Assembly (NCBI GenBank): GCA_018223105.1
Contig: JAAEYY010000001.1
Coordinates: 84,476-148,475 of the forward strand
DNA from: a bacterium
GTDB taxonomy: Bacteria; Bacteroidota; Bacteroidia; NS11-12g; UBA9320
DNA: 64,000 bases
Direction of reading: 5' to 3'
Shown: positions 1 through 9,456 of the stretch, piece after piece
Position numbering within the stretch: the first letter of the stretch is position 1
Layout of the letters: every line of letters begins with the position of its first letter
Position numbers and translations under genes: made by a program
The notes under the pieces: generated by a model
Seen by the model: only the letters and a program-made list of their open reading frames with translations
What the model was told of the DNA's origin: nothing
The model's database searches: none

Positions 1-48
1 GGCTCCTCCGCCTGTAACCAGAATATGTGTTTTCTCTATACGATCCAT
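1..48 (-). CDS. NAD(P)-dependent sugar epimerase/dehydratase, N-terminal fragment
   Basis: The first 16 codons of a minus-strand gene run off the left edge. They read MDRIEKTHILVTGGGA, the first beta strand and start of the glycine-rich dinucleotide loop (TGGxGxxG) of the extended short-chain dehydrogenase family. In a glycan locus this is most likely a nucleotide-sugar epimerase or dehydratase (inference). Its ATG lies 13 bases inside the end of the upstream deacetylase gene, so the two are probably co-transcribed and translationally coupled. Too little is visible to name a substrate. Confidence 0.6.
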   Translation of the reverse strand, partial: MDRIEKTHILVTGGGA

Positions 49-671
49 CTTAACACTTCAAAGACCTCGGCATAGGTTTTACTAATTTGAACACCTCTAG
101 AAATTGCAAGACCCTTGATAAACTCCGGATTACTGTAGGGTCTGTGGGCTTGTGATTTGTATTGTTTAAGGGCTTCTATTTTAGTATGAAGCTGGTTCTC
201 TGTAAGGAGGCTAAAACAGGTAGTATTAAAGTTTAAGTTATTCCACGGCATTTCATAACACAAGATGGAAGTGAACTTAAATGCCCGTAGACCTTCTTCC
301 ATAATGGTTTTATGATCTTGATGGATATCGTTTTTTGATGGCATTAACACAAGATCTGGTTGAATGTCGTTTCTCAATTTTATTAGATCATCCAATATAT
401 CCTGTCTATGATAATTGAAGGTTCTAACATCATAATCAAACAAGATGAGATTTGAAGGTTTTATTCCCAAAACTTGGGTTGCCGCTTTTACTTCGGTGAT
501 GAGGATATCTTCAGGGAATTGGGGTAAAACGGATTGTTTACAGGCAGAAAATGTAGCATAATACACTTCTTTCCCTTCTTCTATCCATTTAGCAATAGAA
601 GCTCCGCAGCCAAATTCGCCATCATCCGTATGTGGAGCGAGTATTAATATTTTTTGTTTTGTGCTAATCAT
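36..671 (-). CDS. PIG-L family deacetylase
   Basis: A 211-residue protein of the PIG-L/LmbE family, zinc enzymes that remove N-acetyl groups from sugars such as GlcNAc conjugates. The N-terminal metal motif reads PHTDDGEFG (the family's (P/A)HPDDE-type motif with an inserted Gly), and the second metal motif is HQDH at about residues 116-119, in the context NDIHQDHKTI. Length fits single-domain family members. It overlaps the following epimerase start and sits beside sulfotransferases and glycosyltransferases, so it probably deacetylates a sugar during surface polysaccharide synthesis (inference). The exact substrate cannot be read from sequence. Cytoplasmic; no signal peptide. Confidence 0.85.
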   Translation of the reverse strand: MISTKQKILILAPHTDDGEFGCGASIAKWIEEGKEVYYATFSACKQSVLPQFPEDILITEVKAATQVLGIKPSNLILFDYDVRTFNYHRQDILDDLIKLRNDIQPDLVLMPSKNDIHQDHKTIMEEGLRAFKFTSILCYEMPWNNLNFNTTCFSLLTENQLHTKIEALKQYKSQAHRPYSNPEFIKGLAISRGVQISKTYAEVFEVLRWIV

Positions 672-801
672 GAAAAGAGCGGTAAATATATCTTATTCTA
701 AGCGATCTTAAATGTAATCCGGAATCTTGACTTATTGCTGAATATGCTTTTTCATTAAGTCGACTAAATGCGATTGTAATTTTTTTGAATTTGAACGTCT
801 T

Positions 802-1839
802 ATGTTAAATTTAAATTACCTTCGACCGCCACAAGTAATAGCGGCATTATTCAATATTTTAAGAGCGTTGGACGAAGAACAAAAGAAAAAGGATATACTA
901 CTCATGGGGGTGCCGAGAAGTGGAACTTCGTGGTTTTCCCAAATATTAAGCGCCAATGGCAAGCTTAAGCTCATTCATGAACCGGATAATGAGCTCAACT
1001 CTTTTCTTGCTCTACACTATAAGGCGGGTTTAAATCGATACCCTTATTTGAAAAAGGTGGAAAAGCACCCCGCTTATAAGAAGCTATTTGATGTAGCTTT
1101 CAATTATCAATATTCCGATCACACTTCTAGGCTCAACCGACTCTCTTTCATTCTGTACAATAAACCTAAGAAAAAACTTCAAGAGAGTATAAAAAAGCAC
1201 GGAACAGCAGCTTTGCAGAAGCCAATTGGATCTTCGGCTATAGCAAAATTTCTGGTCAAAGGAGAGGCGAAGAAAAGGCGCCTGGTGAAAAGTGTTCACG
1301 GTCTATTATCATTACCATTTCTCTTAGACCGCTTTGACGTAAAACCTGTTGTCATTATTAGAAATCCCTTGAGTGTTTATAGCTCATATGTGAGTCTTAA
1401 GATGCCGGATGGTAATCGCAGAATATTCAAACGAAAAAAATTACTCGAAGATTTCGGAGTACACCCTCCAAACTTAGATAATGCAAGCAAAGCTAAACGC
1501 GCAGGATTTCAGTTGGCATTCTTTTATAAAGTAATAGAAAAGTACAATAAGAAATTTGATGATCTATTGGTGGTGAAGTACGAGGATATTCTCGATAATC
1601 CTCTTGATGAAATTAAGGCGATTTGCAGAGAGTTAAATATTGAATACTCCGAGAAAATTCAACAATATATCAAAGATCATATGAAAAAAGGATCGGGTTA
1701 TGCGACTTACAGAGACCCGAAAGAACAGAAAGAGGTTTGGAGGAAAAGGCTGAGCGAAGAAGAAGTGCAAGATTTCTTAGAAGGATATTTCATGCTTGAG
1801 AATGAGTTTAAATTTAATCTGCCTCAATCAAAAAAATGA
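802..1839 (+). CDS. Sulfotransferase family protein
   Basis: A 345-residue PAPS-dependent sulfotransferase candidate. The 5'-phosphosulfate loop is GVPRSGTSWFSQIL at about residues 37-50. The 3'-phosphate binding region is IIRNPLSVYSSY at about residues 185-196, with the usual Arg and Ser. These enzymes move sulfate from PAPS to a hydroxyl or amino group of a sugar. The gene shares an ATGA overlap with the next sulfotransferase, and the first gene of this plus-strand run has no strong promoter match. The acceptor is presumably a surface glycan made by the neighbouring glycosyltransferases (inference). Confidence 0.8.
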   Translation: MLNLNYLRPPQVIAALFNILRALDEEQKKKDILLMGVPRSGTSWFSQILSANGKLKLIHEPDNELNSFLALHYKAGLNRYPYLKKVEKHPAYKKLFDVAFNYQYSDHTSRLNRLSFILYNKPKKKLQESIKKHGTAALQKPIGSSAIAKFLVKGEAKKRRLVKSVHGLLSLPFLLDRFDVKPVVIIRNPLSVYSSYVSLKMPDGNRRIFKRKKLLEDFGVHPPNLDNASKAKRAGFQLAFFYKVIEKYNKKFDDLLVVKYEDILDNPLDEIKAICRELNIEYSEKIQQYIKDHMKKGSGYATYRDPKEQKEVWRKRLSEEEVQDFLEGYFMLENEFKFNLPQSKK

Positions 1840-2675
1840 AAAGAGTTTTTATTGTTGGAACAGCAAGGTCGGGCACAACCCTTTTACAGAGTTTGATTGG
1901 GAGTCATAAAGATATTTTCTCTTTTCCAGAAAGCCATTTCTTCAGTAAAACCATACCGAAAAGAAAAATACTCCAGTGGGTCTATAAACCGTCGGATCAA
2001 GATAAAAACTATATTAAAGATTTCCTCACGGACTTGGGTCAGGAGCAATATTTCCAACCTTTCACTTCAACAAGTTACGGAACAAAAGATTGGGTCAAGT
2101 ACCTGATAGATACTATCGACCGTTTGGCTGAGAGTCAGGGTAAAACAATTTGGCTTGAGAAGACGCCTCTGCACCTTCACTACCTCGATATAATTAAAGA
2201 GTGCATACCGGATGCATACTTTATTCATACGGTAAGAGAGCCTATGGCGAATATTTCATCACTGTATCATATCAGTAATAAGCACCCCGACAACTTCGCT
2301 CAAAAAAAGCTCTCGGCAGCCTATAAACGATATGTGAAAGAAGTGAAACTCACAGAAAAATATATAGATACTCCTCAACACGATCTGGTGTATTATGAAG
2401 ATCTGGTTTTAAAGACGGAAGCTATTCTGCAAAAGATTTGTAAGAGAATAGGGGTAGAATACTCGTCTAATCTGCTGGAATACAGCGGCATGGTAGATCG
2501 TATCGCTAAACAATCTGAATCGTGGAAGGCCAGAAATAAAGAGCCTTTGGCCATTCTAAATCTTATTCGTGATCGTCTTTCAAAGGAGGAATTTTTGTGG
2601 TTGGAAAAGAAAGTATTAAAGTTGAACTACCCGATTCTGGAGCATTATGAGACGATTACAAATCAGTCTTCTTGA
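1836..2675 (+). CDS. Sulfotransferase family protein (second copy)
   Basis: A 279-residue sulfotransferase. The P-loop-like PAPS motif GTARSGTTLLQSLIGSH is at about residues 8-24, and a 3'-phosphate motif HTVREPMANISSLYH is near residue 130. It is clearly diverged from the preceding sulfotransferase (different length and different flanks), so the two probably sulfate different positions or sugars rather than being a recent duplication. Its start overlaps the upstream stop by four bases, and its end overlaps the next gene by 29 bases, indicating a single transcript. Confidence 0.8.
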   Translation: MKRVFIVGTARSGTTLLQSLIGSHKDIFSFPESHFFSKTIPKRKILQWVYKPSDQDKNYIKDFLTDLGQEQYFQPFTSTSYGTKDWVKYLIDTIDRLAESQGKTIWLEKTPLHLHYLDIIKECIPDAYFIHTVREPMANISSLYHISNKHPDNFAQKKLSAAYKRYVKEVKLTEKYIDTPQHDLVYYEDLVLKTEAILQKICKRIGVEYSSNLLEYSGMVDRIAKQSESWKARNKEPLAILNLIRDRLSKEEFLWLEKKVLKLNYPILEHYETITNQSS

Positions 2676-3846
2676 GTTTAACTATCATCCTGAAGTATTA
2701 AGGAGCTTTTGTAAAATTTCAGAAGGCTTGGATATAGATCTTCATATTTACACTAGAGCACGCATATGGAAGTATGTACATCTCTATGAGGATGACAAAG
2801 AGCTCCCGGATAACATTAAACTTAAATTGCTGGTTGATAATTCTTTGGCTAAATTTATCTCAAACAACCTTAATCAGATAAATGGTTCAGATATTTTGAT
2901 ATTCAACACTTTAGCTTCAGATTTTTCAACTTTTCTAAGGTTTCAGTTCAAGCCTAATACCGTACTTCGTATTCATAATAGCAATGCCTATTTTGGCACC
3001 TTAATGGAGTATTTTTCCTTGAAATTGGATCCTTTATATTTATGGAAAGACTTCTCACACTTTGTTCGCAACACAATATATCGTAGACTCGAATTTAACC
3101 GACGGAAATTTGTTGAGAACATAGATTATTTTGCATTTACAACTGAAGAAATCCGGCAATATGCCCTTGAAAAGTTTGAGTTGAAAAGTGAGAACACAGT
3201 GGTACTCCCATTTTCGTTCATTACCGAAAAATCTAAATCAGGAAAAGTTGAAACTGCAGACAAGATAATAACCTGTGGAATAATAGGGAGGGTTGATAAA
3301 CGCAACCGCGATTACCAAGAAGTGGTTGAAGCTGTTAAAAAGTATGTTAAAGAAGACTCAAAAACATTAAAGCTCATTTTGTTAGGCTCAGCAGCGGGAA
3401 AGTATGGGAATTCGATTGTGCAACAATTAAAGCAGCTTCAAGGGCCTAGATTTATTTTGGAATATTTCGAAACGTATATAGATCAGGATACCTTTAATAA
3501 TAAGATCAATGAACTGGACTATATCATAGTTCCTGTTGTGCAGAAAACAAGGTATACAGTTTATACTGAGTATTATGGTTTAACAAAAATATCGGGTAGT
3601 ATAAATGATATCATTACATTCAGAAAGCCCGGGATTGTAAAAGATTTCTATCCATTAGATCAGAAATTAGAATCTATTTGTTTTCGCTATCACGATGCTC
3701 AATCTTTATATGAAGCCATGCTTTCTTGGTCTGATCGTATGAAATTAGATGAACTGGATGTGGACGAAGCTTTATCTGAATATAAGTTGGATAGTGTGAG
3801 GCTGTTTTATAATAGACAGTTTAAAAAAATTATGGGTGAGGAGTGA
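2647..3846 (+). CDS. Glycosyltransferase-like protein (GT-B fold, probable GT4-like)
   Basis: A 399-residue protein without signal peptide or membrane segment. The C-terminal half has the look of a GT-B nucleotide-sugar binding domain: a beta strand and linker at ITCGIIGRVDKRNRDY (about residue 210), LKLILLGSAAG near residue 240, and a late block ISGSINDIITFRKPGIV (about 320) where GT4 enzymes have their donor-binding loop. The canonical EX7E pair is not obvious, so the family assignment is moderate. Start ATG lies inside the preceding gene in another frame; the alternative of a later start would lose the first beta strand. Confidence 0.6.
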   Translation: MRRLQISLLEFNYHPEVLRSFCKISEGLDIDLHIYTRARIWKYVHLYEDDKELPDNIKLKLLVDNSLAKFISNNLNQINGSDILIFNTLASDFSTFLRFQFKPNTVLRIHNSNAYFGTLMEYFSLKLDPLYLWKDFSHFVRNTIYRRLEFNRRKFVENIDYFAFTTEEIRQYALEKFELKSENTVVLPFSFITEKSKSGKVETADKIITCGIIGRVDKRNRDYQEVVEAVKKYVKEDSKTLKLILLGSAAGKYGNSIVQQLKQLQGPRFILEYFETYIDQDTFNNKINELDYIIVPVVQKTRYTVYTEYYGLTKISGSINDIITFRKPGIVKDFYPLDQKLESICFRYHDAQSLYEAMLSWSDRMKLDELDVDEALSEYKLDSVRLFYNRQFKKIMGEE

Positions 3847-3937
3847 AGCATATTATTTTATCGGGAAAAGTGAAGTAACTATGGAAATTCAATAAACTTG
3901 ATACAATATTGTGAATTAAATACAGTGATATCCCAAA

Positions 3938-4783
3938 ATGTCTGAAATCAATACTACGGTGCAATTAACTATTGGTGTCCCAACCTGCGGAAGACCTAAA
4001 GCATTAAGAGAATGTATTGAGAGTATTCAGTCTTATGTGAAGCAACCGTATAAGCTCATAGTTTTAGAAAGCTTATGCAATGATGAAAACAAGGAGTTCT
4101 ATTCAAAGTTAAAAAATGCTGATATCCTAAAGTTTGAAGAGGCATTGAGCCCCGCCCATGCTAGACAAGTAATTGTAGAGAACTGTAACACAGAATTTTT
4201 ACTTTTTTTGGACGACGATAATCAAATCTTACCAGGTACTTTAGAAAAGATGATGGAAGCAATGATCGCTCAGCAGGATATTGATCTTATATGTGGTGCA
4301 TGGAGAGAGCATAAGGGATACAGACCTGTCGGTCAGTTTTTTCACGAGGCTTTGGTCGGTGGCTCGAAGCAGATTTACAAGACTTTCCTGAATTATAAGG
4401 GAACACAAAAAATGGGCTTTGATTTGTTTAAAGTAGACGGGGGAAATGCAACCATGCTCTGCAGAACAGATATGTTTAAGGATGTATCTTTCGATAAAAA
4501 TATCTCCTTTTATTTTGAACTTTTTGATTTCTTCTTGTCCTGCAAAATGAAGAATAAGAATGTGTATGCAATGCCATCTGCACTGTTTATGCATTATCCC
4601 GGCAAATACACGGGCAAAACACTAAAACAGACACATGACCCTAAGGCTGATCGTGCATATTTTTCAAAGAAATGGCAAGTGGTCCCCAAAGGAGGTCTTG
4701 GTGGGAAAATAGATTATACCTCATCTTTAGAGAAGATTCAAGGGTATTTAATCCGACGTTATTACCGTCTTCAGAAGAAATAA
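3938..4783 (+). CDS. Family 2 glycosyltransferase
   Basis: A 281-residue GT-A fold enzyme. The N-terminus LTIGVPTCGRPKALRECIESI is the GT2 nucleotide-binding start, followed by FLLFLDDDNQILPGTLEKM around residue 90, whose DDD supplies the metal-binding DxD motif. It transfers a sugar from a nucleotide donor to a growing glycan at the cytoplasmic face. A 91-base gap separates it from the preceding gene, and one base separates it from the flippase, so it likely shares a transcript with the latter. Acceptor and sugar are unknown. Confidence 0.82.
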   Translation: MSEINTTVQLTIGVPTCGRPKALRECIESIQSYVKQPYKLIVLESLCNDENKEFYSKLKNADILKFEEALSPAHARQVIVENCNTEFLLFLDDDNQILPGTLEKMMEAMIAQQDIDLICGAWREHKGYRPVGQFFHEALVGGSKQIYKTFLNYKGTQKMGFDLFKVDGGNATMLCRTDMFKDVSFDKNISFYFELFDFFLSCKMKNKNVYAMPSALFMHYPGKYTGKTLKQTHDPKADRAYFSKKWQVVPKGGLGGKIDYTSSLEKIQGYLIRRYYRLQKK

Positions 4784-4784
4784 A

Positions 4785-6293
4785 ATGGGGATAATACAGA
4801 GACAGGGTTTTAAAGGGATGATAGGGACCTATGTTGGTTTTGTCCTAGGTTATGTAAATCTCCTTATCTTATATCCTTATTTTTTAAGCTCGGAGGAAAT
4901 TGGGGTTATGCGGGTCTTTATAGATCTTGGATTAGTCCTGGGTACCTTATCGATGCTCGGATCAAATACCAGCATGTTTCGTTTTGCTCCGGTATTTAGG
5001 GAGAAAGATTCAGAAAAACTATCGGGCTTATTCTCCTTCTTTTTTATAGAAGGAGCTATTGGCGTTGCCATTGTCTGTACCTTATTTTATTTCAATAAGT
5101 CTACGTTTCAATGGTTGTTTGCAAAGAACATGGAGGAAATTCTTCCCTATTTCTTATGGATTATTCCGCTGATTGCACTTAATACAGTGAATAATCTCCT
5201 TGAGAGTATTTCTTCAATTCGAGGACGAATAACAATTCCTGTTTTCGTCAGGGAAGTGGTCCTTCGGCTAGGCTATGCCAGTATTGTTTTGCTATATGCC
5301 AAGGGAGTATTGGATTTTGAATCCATGATCAAATGTATCCCCATAATTGTGGCGGTGCAATGCTTCATATTATTATTCTACGTTAAACAGTTAAATATTA
5401 GTTTCTCTCTAAAGTTTAGGTTTTTTCTTCAAGATCCGGAGCTCAGACGAGAATTTCTTGTTTACTCGGGATACTTATTGCTCAGCGTTTTAGCTGGAAT
5501 GTTTATCAACAAAATTGATTATTTCATGCTGGGTGCCATGAAAGGTGCAAGCGTTACCGGGGTATACACTATTGCTTCCTCTATTGGTATTGTTGTGAGT
5601 ATTCCAAAACGAAATCTAAAGCAAATAGCTCAACCTATTGTTGCAGAACTCACCAGAAAAAATGATAAGGCAGGTCTTAGCCTGATGTATAAAGATGCCT
5701 CAATCAATATGATTATGTTAGCGATGCTGATCTTTCAGGTGATCTGGTTCAACATTGATGGCATTTTTGAACTTATGCCCAATGGCGATAACTTTAAGGA
5801 AGGGAAATGGGTAGTATTCATTATCGGAAGTGCTTTTATCATTCAAGTAAGTGCAGGAATTGGGAATATGATTATGTCGTATTCCAACTATTACTTCCAT
5901 TCTTTATGGTATTCGGTTCTTTCCATTATTGTGGCCGTAGTAACTAATTTGTTGCTAATCCCGAAGTACGGGGGTGAAGGTGCGGCTGTAGGAACTCTGA
6001 TAACCAATATTGTGCTCACCGGTACAATTGTGATTATCAATTATATCAAAGGAAATGTTTATCCTTTTGATAAAAGAGCTTTACTTGCTTTAACCCTCTT
6101 TCTAGCTCTCATTGCTGTGAACTCCCTATTCACAATTGATAGCTATGTGGTGATTCTAAATGGGTTGAAATCTATAATTTTTGTACTCATCTTTATCATT
6201 GTTGGGTACAGATTAAACCTCTCATCTCAATTGAGTAAAATTCTTGAGATGGTGCTCGAAAGGGTAGGTTTAAAATCATGGATTAAAGATTAG
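4785..6293 (+). CDS. Oligosaccharide flippase family (Wzx-like) membrane protein
   Basis: A 502-residue, almost entirely hydrophobic protein with about 12-14 predicted membrane spans, starting MGIIQRQGFKGMIGTYVGF. The N-terminal amphipathic start, the first helix pair ending YPYFLSSEEIGVMR and the overall length fit the polysaccharide transport/oligosaccharide flippase (MOP superfamily) proteins. It would flip lipid-linked glycan units across the inner membrane. Position immediately behind a GT2 gene supports a role in the same glycan pathway. It closes the glycan locus; a weak hairpin with a T tract follows. Confidence 0.8.
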   Translation: MGIIQRQGFKGMIGTYVGFVLGYVNLLILYPYFLSSEEIGVMRVFIDLGLVLGTLSMLGSNTSMFRFAPVFREKDSEKLSGLFSFFFIEGAIGVAIVCTLFYFNKSTFQWLFAKNMEEILPYFLWIIPLIALNTVNNLLESISSIRGRITIPVFVREVVLRLGYASIVLLYAKGVLDFESMIKCIPIIVAVQCFILLFYVKQLNISFSLKFRFFLQDPELRREFLVYSGYLLLSVLAGMFINKIDYFMLGAMKGASVTGVYTIASSIGIVVSIPKRNLKQIAQPIVAELTRKNDKAGLSLMYKDASINMIMLAMLIFQVIWFNIDGIFELMPNGDNFKEGKWVVFIIGSAFIIQVSAGIGNMIMSYSNYYFHSLWYSVLSIIVAVVTNLLLIPKYGGEGAAVGTLITNIVLTGTIVIINYIKGNVYPFDKRALLALTLFLALIAVNSLFTIDSYVVILNGLKSIIFVLIFIIVGYRLNLSSQLSKILEMVLERVGLKSWIKD

Positions 6294-6304
6294 ATCTTTT
6301 AGCC

Positions 6305-6323
6305 GGCATTCATTGCCTTTTTT
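6305..6323 (+). terminator. Weak intrinsic terminator after the flippase gene
   Basis: GGCA, a five-base loop and TGCC followed by six T residues lie 11 bases after the flippase stop. The 4-bp stem is short, so this is only a possible rho-independent terminator separating the glycan locus from adk. Confidence 0.3.
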
Positions 6324-6360
6324 CTATTTTCGCAGCGGAATCACAGGCGATTAACAAATT

Positions 6361-6942
6361 ATGCTAAACATCATTCTATTTGGCCCTCCGGGTGCAGGTA
6401 AAGGAACACAATCAAACTTACTTATAGATAAGTTTAATCTTGTACACCTTTCAACCGGAGACATCTTTAGATACAATATCAAAAACGAAACAGAGCTGGG
6501 TAAAACCGCTAATTCATATATTGAAAATGGTAATCTTGTTCCCGATGAAGTGACTATTGGAATGGTAAAAGACTTTCTAGAGCGTCACCCGGATGCTAAT
6601 GGCTTTATTTTCGACGGTTTCCCTAGAACTATTGCACAAGGTGAAGCACTGGACAAAATGCTGGCAGAAAAGGATCATAGTATTGATCTAATGTTGGCAT
6701 TGGAGGTTGAAGATGAAGAATTGATCAAGAGACTACTCGAACGCGGTAAAACTTCTAATCGTGCAGATGATCAAAGCGAAGAGACGATTCAAAATCGACT
6801 GAACGTTTACAAAAAAGAAACTGCTCCTCTTGCCGAGTATTATTCGGAACAGGATAAGTATATGGGAGTACACGGCGTTGGAACCATCGAAGAAATATTT
6901 GAAAGGCTTTGCGCTGCAATCAAAATGAAGACTTCGAGCTAA
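6361..6942 (+). CDS. adk: Adenylate kinase
   Basis: A 193-residue adenylate kinase (ATP + AMP to 2 ADP). The P-loop [10 protein letters not shown] is at residues 6-15, followed by the AMP-binding STGDIFR segment, the FDGFPRT motif near residue 85 and a LID arginine region [14 protein letters not shown]. The LID is the short type without a zinc knuckle, as is usual in Bacteroidota. Length is normal. It lies just upstream of obg, 34 bases away, probably one transcript. Cytoplasmic, essential nucleotide housekeeping. Confidence 0.97.
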   Translation: MLNIILFGPPGAGKGTQSNLLIDKFNLVHLSTGDIFRYNIKNETELGKTANSYIENGNLVPDEVTIGMVKDFLERHPDANGFIFDGFPRTIAQGEALDKMLAEKDHSIDLMLALEVEDEELIKRLLERGKTSNRADDQSEETIQNRLNVYKKETAPLAEYYSEQDKYMGVHGVGTIEEIFERLCAAIKMKTSS

Positions 6943-6976
6943 TTCAGCTTACCTTTGCCATCCAAAGGCATTTATT

Positions 6977-7969
6977 ATCGCAAACGAGAATTTCATAGAT
7001 TATGTCAAGATTTGCTGTCGAACCGGTAGAGGTGGGGCAGGCAGTCATCATTTTTTTCGTGATAAATTCAATTCGAAAGGTGGACCCGACGGGGGCGATG
7101 GAGGCCATGGAGGCTCTGTAGTTCTCAAGGGAAATGCACAGCTTTGGACACTTCTGCATCTGAAGTATAGAAAACATATTATCTGCGAAGCAGGTGCTAA
7201 TGGAGGTGGGGGAAGGAAAACTGGTAAATCCGGTTCCAATCAAATTCTTGAAGTGCCTTTAGGTACTGTTGCTCGTGATGCTGAAACCGGAGAAGAGTTA
7301 TTTGAAATAACAGAAGATGGACAAGAAGAGGTGCTCTTGGAAGGTGGAAGAGGCGGACTCGGAAACTGGCACTTTAAATCTTCAGTGAATCAAGCTCCGA
7401 AATACGCTCAACCCGGAGAAGAAGGTAAAGAAGAATGGAAAATTCTAGAGCTAAAAGTTCTTGCAGATGTTGGACTTGTAGGCTTTCCTAATGCGGGTAA
7501 GTCTACCTTACTTTCTGTTGTTAGTGCGGCTAAACCCGAAATTGCCAATTACCCCTTTACCACAATTACACCGAACTTAGGTATTGTCTCTTATCGAAAT
7601 TACAAGTCGTTTGTAATGGCAGATATCCCGGGAATAATAGAAGGCGCTTCGGAAGGTAAAGGATTAGGACACCGCTTCTTAAAGCACATTGAGCGAAATG
7701 CCGCTCTGCTGTTTATGGTACCTGTAGATAGTGATGATATCGAAACTGAATACAAAGTACTACTTTCAGAACTCGAGAAATTTAATCCCGAATTACTATA
7801 CAAAGATCGCTTGCTGGCGATAACAAAATCAGATATGATCGATGCTGAGTTGGAGACCGAAATTACGCAGTCTTTAAACCTCGATATTCCATGTATCTTT
7901 ATTTCTTCTGTTAGCGGTAAAAATATAGACCAGCTTAAAGATAAGCTGTGGCAGATGATGAATGATTAG
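6977..7969 (+). CDS. obg: Obg family GTPase (CgtA) with a non-canonical start codon
   Basis: The frame encodes the full glycine-rich Obg domain ([33 protein letters not shown]) followed by the GTPase domain with G1 [10 protein letters not shown]3 DIPGIIEGA and G4 TKSD. Homologues begin M-A[10 protein letters not shown], which places initiation at the ATC of 6977-6979 or the preceding ATT at 6974. There is no in-frame ATG, GTG or TTG between the in-frame TGA at 6926 and a GTG at 7253, and starting at 7253 would delete the Obg domain. About 330 residues, no OCT extension, as expected here. Obg acts in 50S ribosome assembly. The start is either AUU/AUC-type or a single-base lesion or assembly error. 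Confidence 0.85.
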   Translation: MANENFIDYVKICCRTGRGGAGSHHFFRDKFNSKGGPDGGDGGHGGSVVLKGNAQLWTLLHLKYRKHIICEAGANGGGGRKTGKSGSNQILEVPLGTVARDAETGEELFEITEDGQEEVLLEGGRGGLGNWHFKSSVNQAPKYAQPGEEGKEEWKILELKVLADVGLVGFPNAGKSTLLSVVSAAKPEIANYPFTTITPNLGIVSYRNYKSFVMADIPGIIEGASEGKGLGHRFLKHIERNAALLFMVPVDSDDIETEYKVLLSELEKFNPELLYKDRLLAITKSDMIDAELETEITQSLNLDIPCIFISSVSGKNIDQLKDKLWQMMND

Positions 7970-8730
7970 GCCTGTTTCTTTCGGGCAACTACGAAAATAC
8001 TGGTGCTAAAGAATGGTATTTTAGTGGTTTCGGAGTTGAAAAAAGTAGAAATCACAAAATCTTTGAACTTTCCTTCCGGTAATACATCCATCGGAGCCGT
8101 TATATATTTCATGTCTAATACTTCAAAACCCGATTTCTCCATCAATTTTTTAATCCTGGTCTTTGTATAGATTCTAGCCAATGCCCATTTTTCGTGAATG
8201 GGTCTGGGTAGCCAAGAAAAGAATGGAACTCTATTCCAAGGTAATAATGGCAGTCTTGCGCCGTGTTGTTCAAATATCCACCATTTATTAGGTACAGATA
8301 TTACCGCCAAACCTCCATCTTTTAAACTTTTGGCGTAATTAGCAACACTATCTTCAGATTCTAAATGCTCTATAACTTCGAAACTAACCAGGCGGTCTGC
8401 CTGCTCGGGATAAGGACCTTTCTCGATATTAAATTCCTTAAACTCAACATTTTTAGCTCCTAGTTCAGACTTGAGCTGATTAAATGTGCTCTCATGTCCG
8501 GGAAAGTATTCGAGTCCTAAAACTGATTTGAAATCGGAATAAAGCTGAACAGTACTGGCTCCATTTCCACAGCCGATTTCTATGCAATTCAGTGTTTCCC
8601 CGGTGAAGTTTTCTACAGATCTAAGTAAACCTAGCCTCCTGCCAATAATACGATCTTTCATCTCTGCAGGCTTGCCGAGGTAATGATCTTCTTCAAATAG
8701 TTTAGTATCTACTCTGTCTGTGTTTTTCAC
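7966..8730 (-). CDS. Class I SAM-dependent methyltransferase
   Basis: A 254-residue methyltransferase with the SAM-binding motif [12 protein letters not shown] at about residues 48-58, an acidic loop [10 protein letters not shown] near residue 75, and the post-motif [13 protein letters not shown] near residue 115, the pattern of UbiE/COQ5-like and sugar methyltransferases. The region after residue 150 carries many aromatic residues (KWWIFEQHG), as in small-molecule methyltransferases. Substrate unknown. Convergent with obg: the two stop codons overlap (TTAG). It is the last gene of a minus-strand run upp-yjjG-like-methyltransferase. Confidence 0.8.
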   Translation of the reverse strand: MKNTDRVDTKLFEEDHYLGKPAEMKDRIIGRRLGLLRSVENFTGETLNCIEIGCGNGASTVQLYSDFKSVLGLEYFPGHESTFNQLKSELGAKNVEFKEFNIEKGPYPEQADRLVSFEVIEHLESEDSVANYAKSLKDGGLAVISVPNKWWIFEQHGARLPLLPWNRVPFFSWLPRPIHEKWALARIYTKTRIKKLMEKSGFEVLDMKYITAPMDVLPEGKFKDFVISTFFNSETTKIPFFSTSIFVVARKKQA

Positions 8731-8748
8731 TTCGGGCGAAAATAAACT

Positions 8749-9456
8749 CTAAAAATGATTTAATAGTTCCTTCAGCTTTTTAATCCTTACCAATTGAGGA
8801 TGTTCAAAAGCAGGGCGATCTTTCTCTTTTTTTGGAAGGTACCAAAATACATTCCAGCCACTTCGTATTCCTCCCATTACATCGGCATTGAAGTTGTCGC
8901 CCACATACACACCCGTTTTTCTATTCGATCCAGCATTTTTAAGAGCTGTTTCAAAGATGCGAGGATCCGGTTTTTGTATTCCGAGTTCTTCGGAGATGGT
9001 AAGGGTATCGAAAAATTGATCTAAACCTGTATGCTTTAATTTTCTATGCTGGGTTTCTTTAAATCCATTGGTGATTAAGTGCAACTTGTAATTGCTGCTT
9101 AAAAAAGAAAGTACTTCTTTGGCATCCGGAATTAGATTAAGTTTAGTAGGACATATCTCTAAATACTGTTCCCAGAGGTTATTTGGTATTTGCCCTTCGG
9201 GATACCCCATTTCTTTAAAAGTTTGGACAAATCGATTGGTTCTTAAGAATGCCTTCTCAATTTTATGTTCATTGTAAAGTTCCCAGAGTTCATCGTTGAT
9301 CCTATGGTAGATGGCAGCAAATTCTTCGGGTGTATGATCCGAATACTGATTTAATTCATAAATTTCATAGAGCTCTGCCAATGTCTCATCTGCATTTTTT
9401 TCAAAATCCCAAAGAGTATGATCTAAATCGAAGAAAAGTTCTTTTGCGTGGTTCAT
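8749..9456 (-). CDS. yjjG: YjjG-like HAD family pyrimidine nucleotidase
   Basis: A 235-residue haloacid dehalogenase-superfamily phosphatase. Motif I is FFDLDHTLWDF (DxD nucleophile, residues 9-19), motif II LITNGF near residue 127, and motifs III/IV are KPDPRIFE and VGDNFNADVMGG near residues 160-190. The cap sequence and size fit the YjjG/YfnB group, which dephosphorylates non-canonical pyrimidine nucleotides. Its ATG overlaps the end of upp by four bases, linking it with pyrimidine salvage. The family call is firm; the exact substrate is inferred from homologues. Confidence 0.8.
   Translation of the reverse strand: MNHAKELFFDLDHTLWDFEKNADETLAELYEIYELNQYSDHTPEEFAAIYHRINDELWELYNEHKIEKAFLRTNRFVQTFKEMGYPEGQIPNNLWEQYLEICPTKLNLIPDAKEVLSFLSSNYKLHLITNGFKETQHRKLKHTGLDQFFDTLTISEELGIQKPDPRIFETALKNAGSNRKTGVYVGDNFNADVMGGIRSGWNVFWYLPKKEKDRPAFEHPQLVRIKKLKELLNHF

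Noticed and set aside
7253-7969. Obg starting at GTG 7253
   Set aside because: It would delete the entire conserved Obg domain, which is intact in frame upstream.
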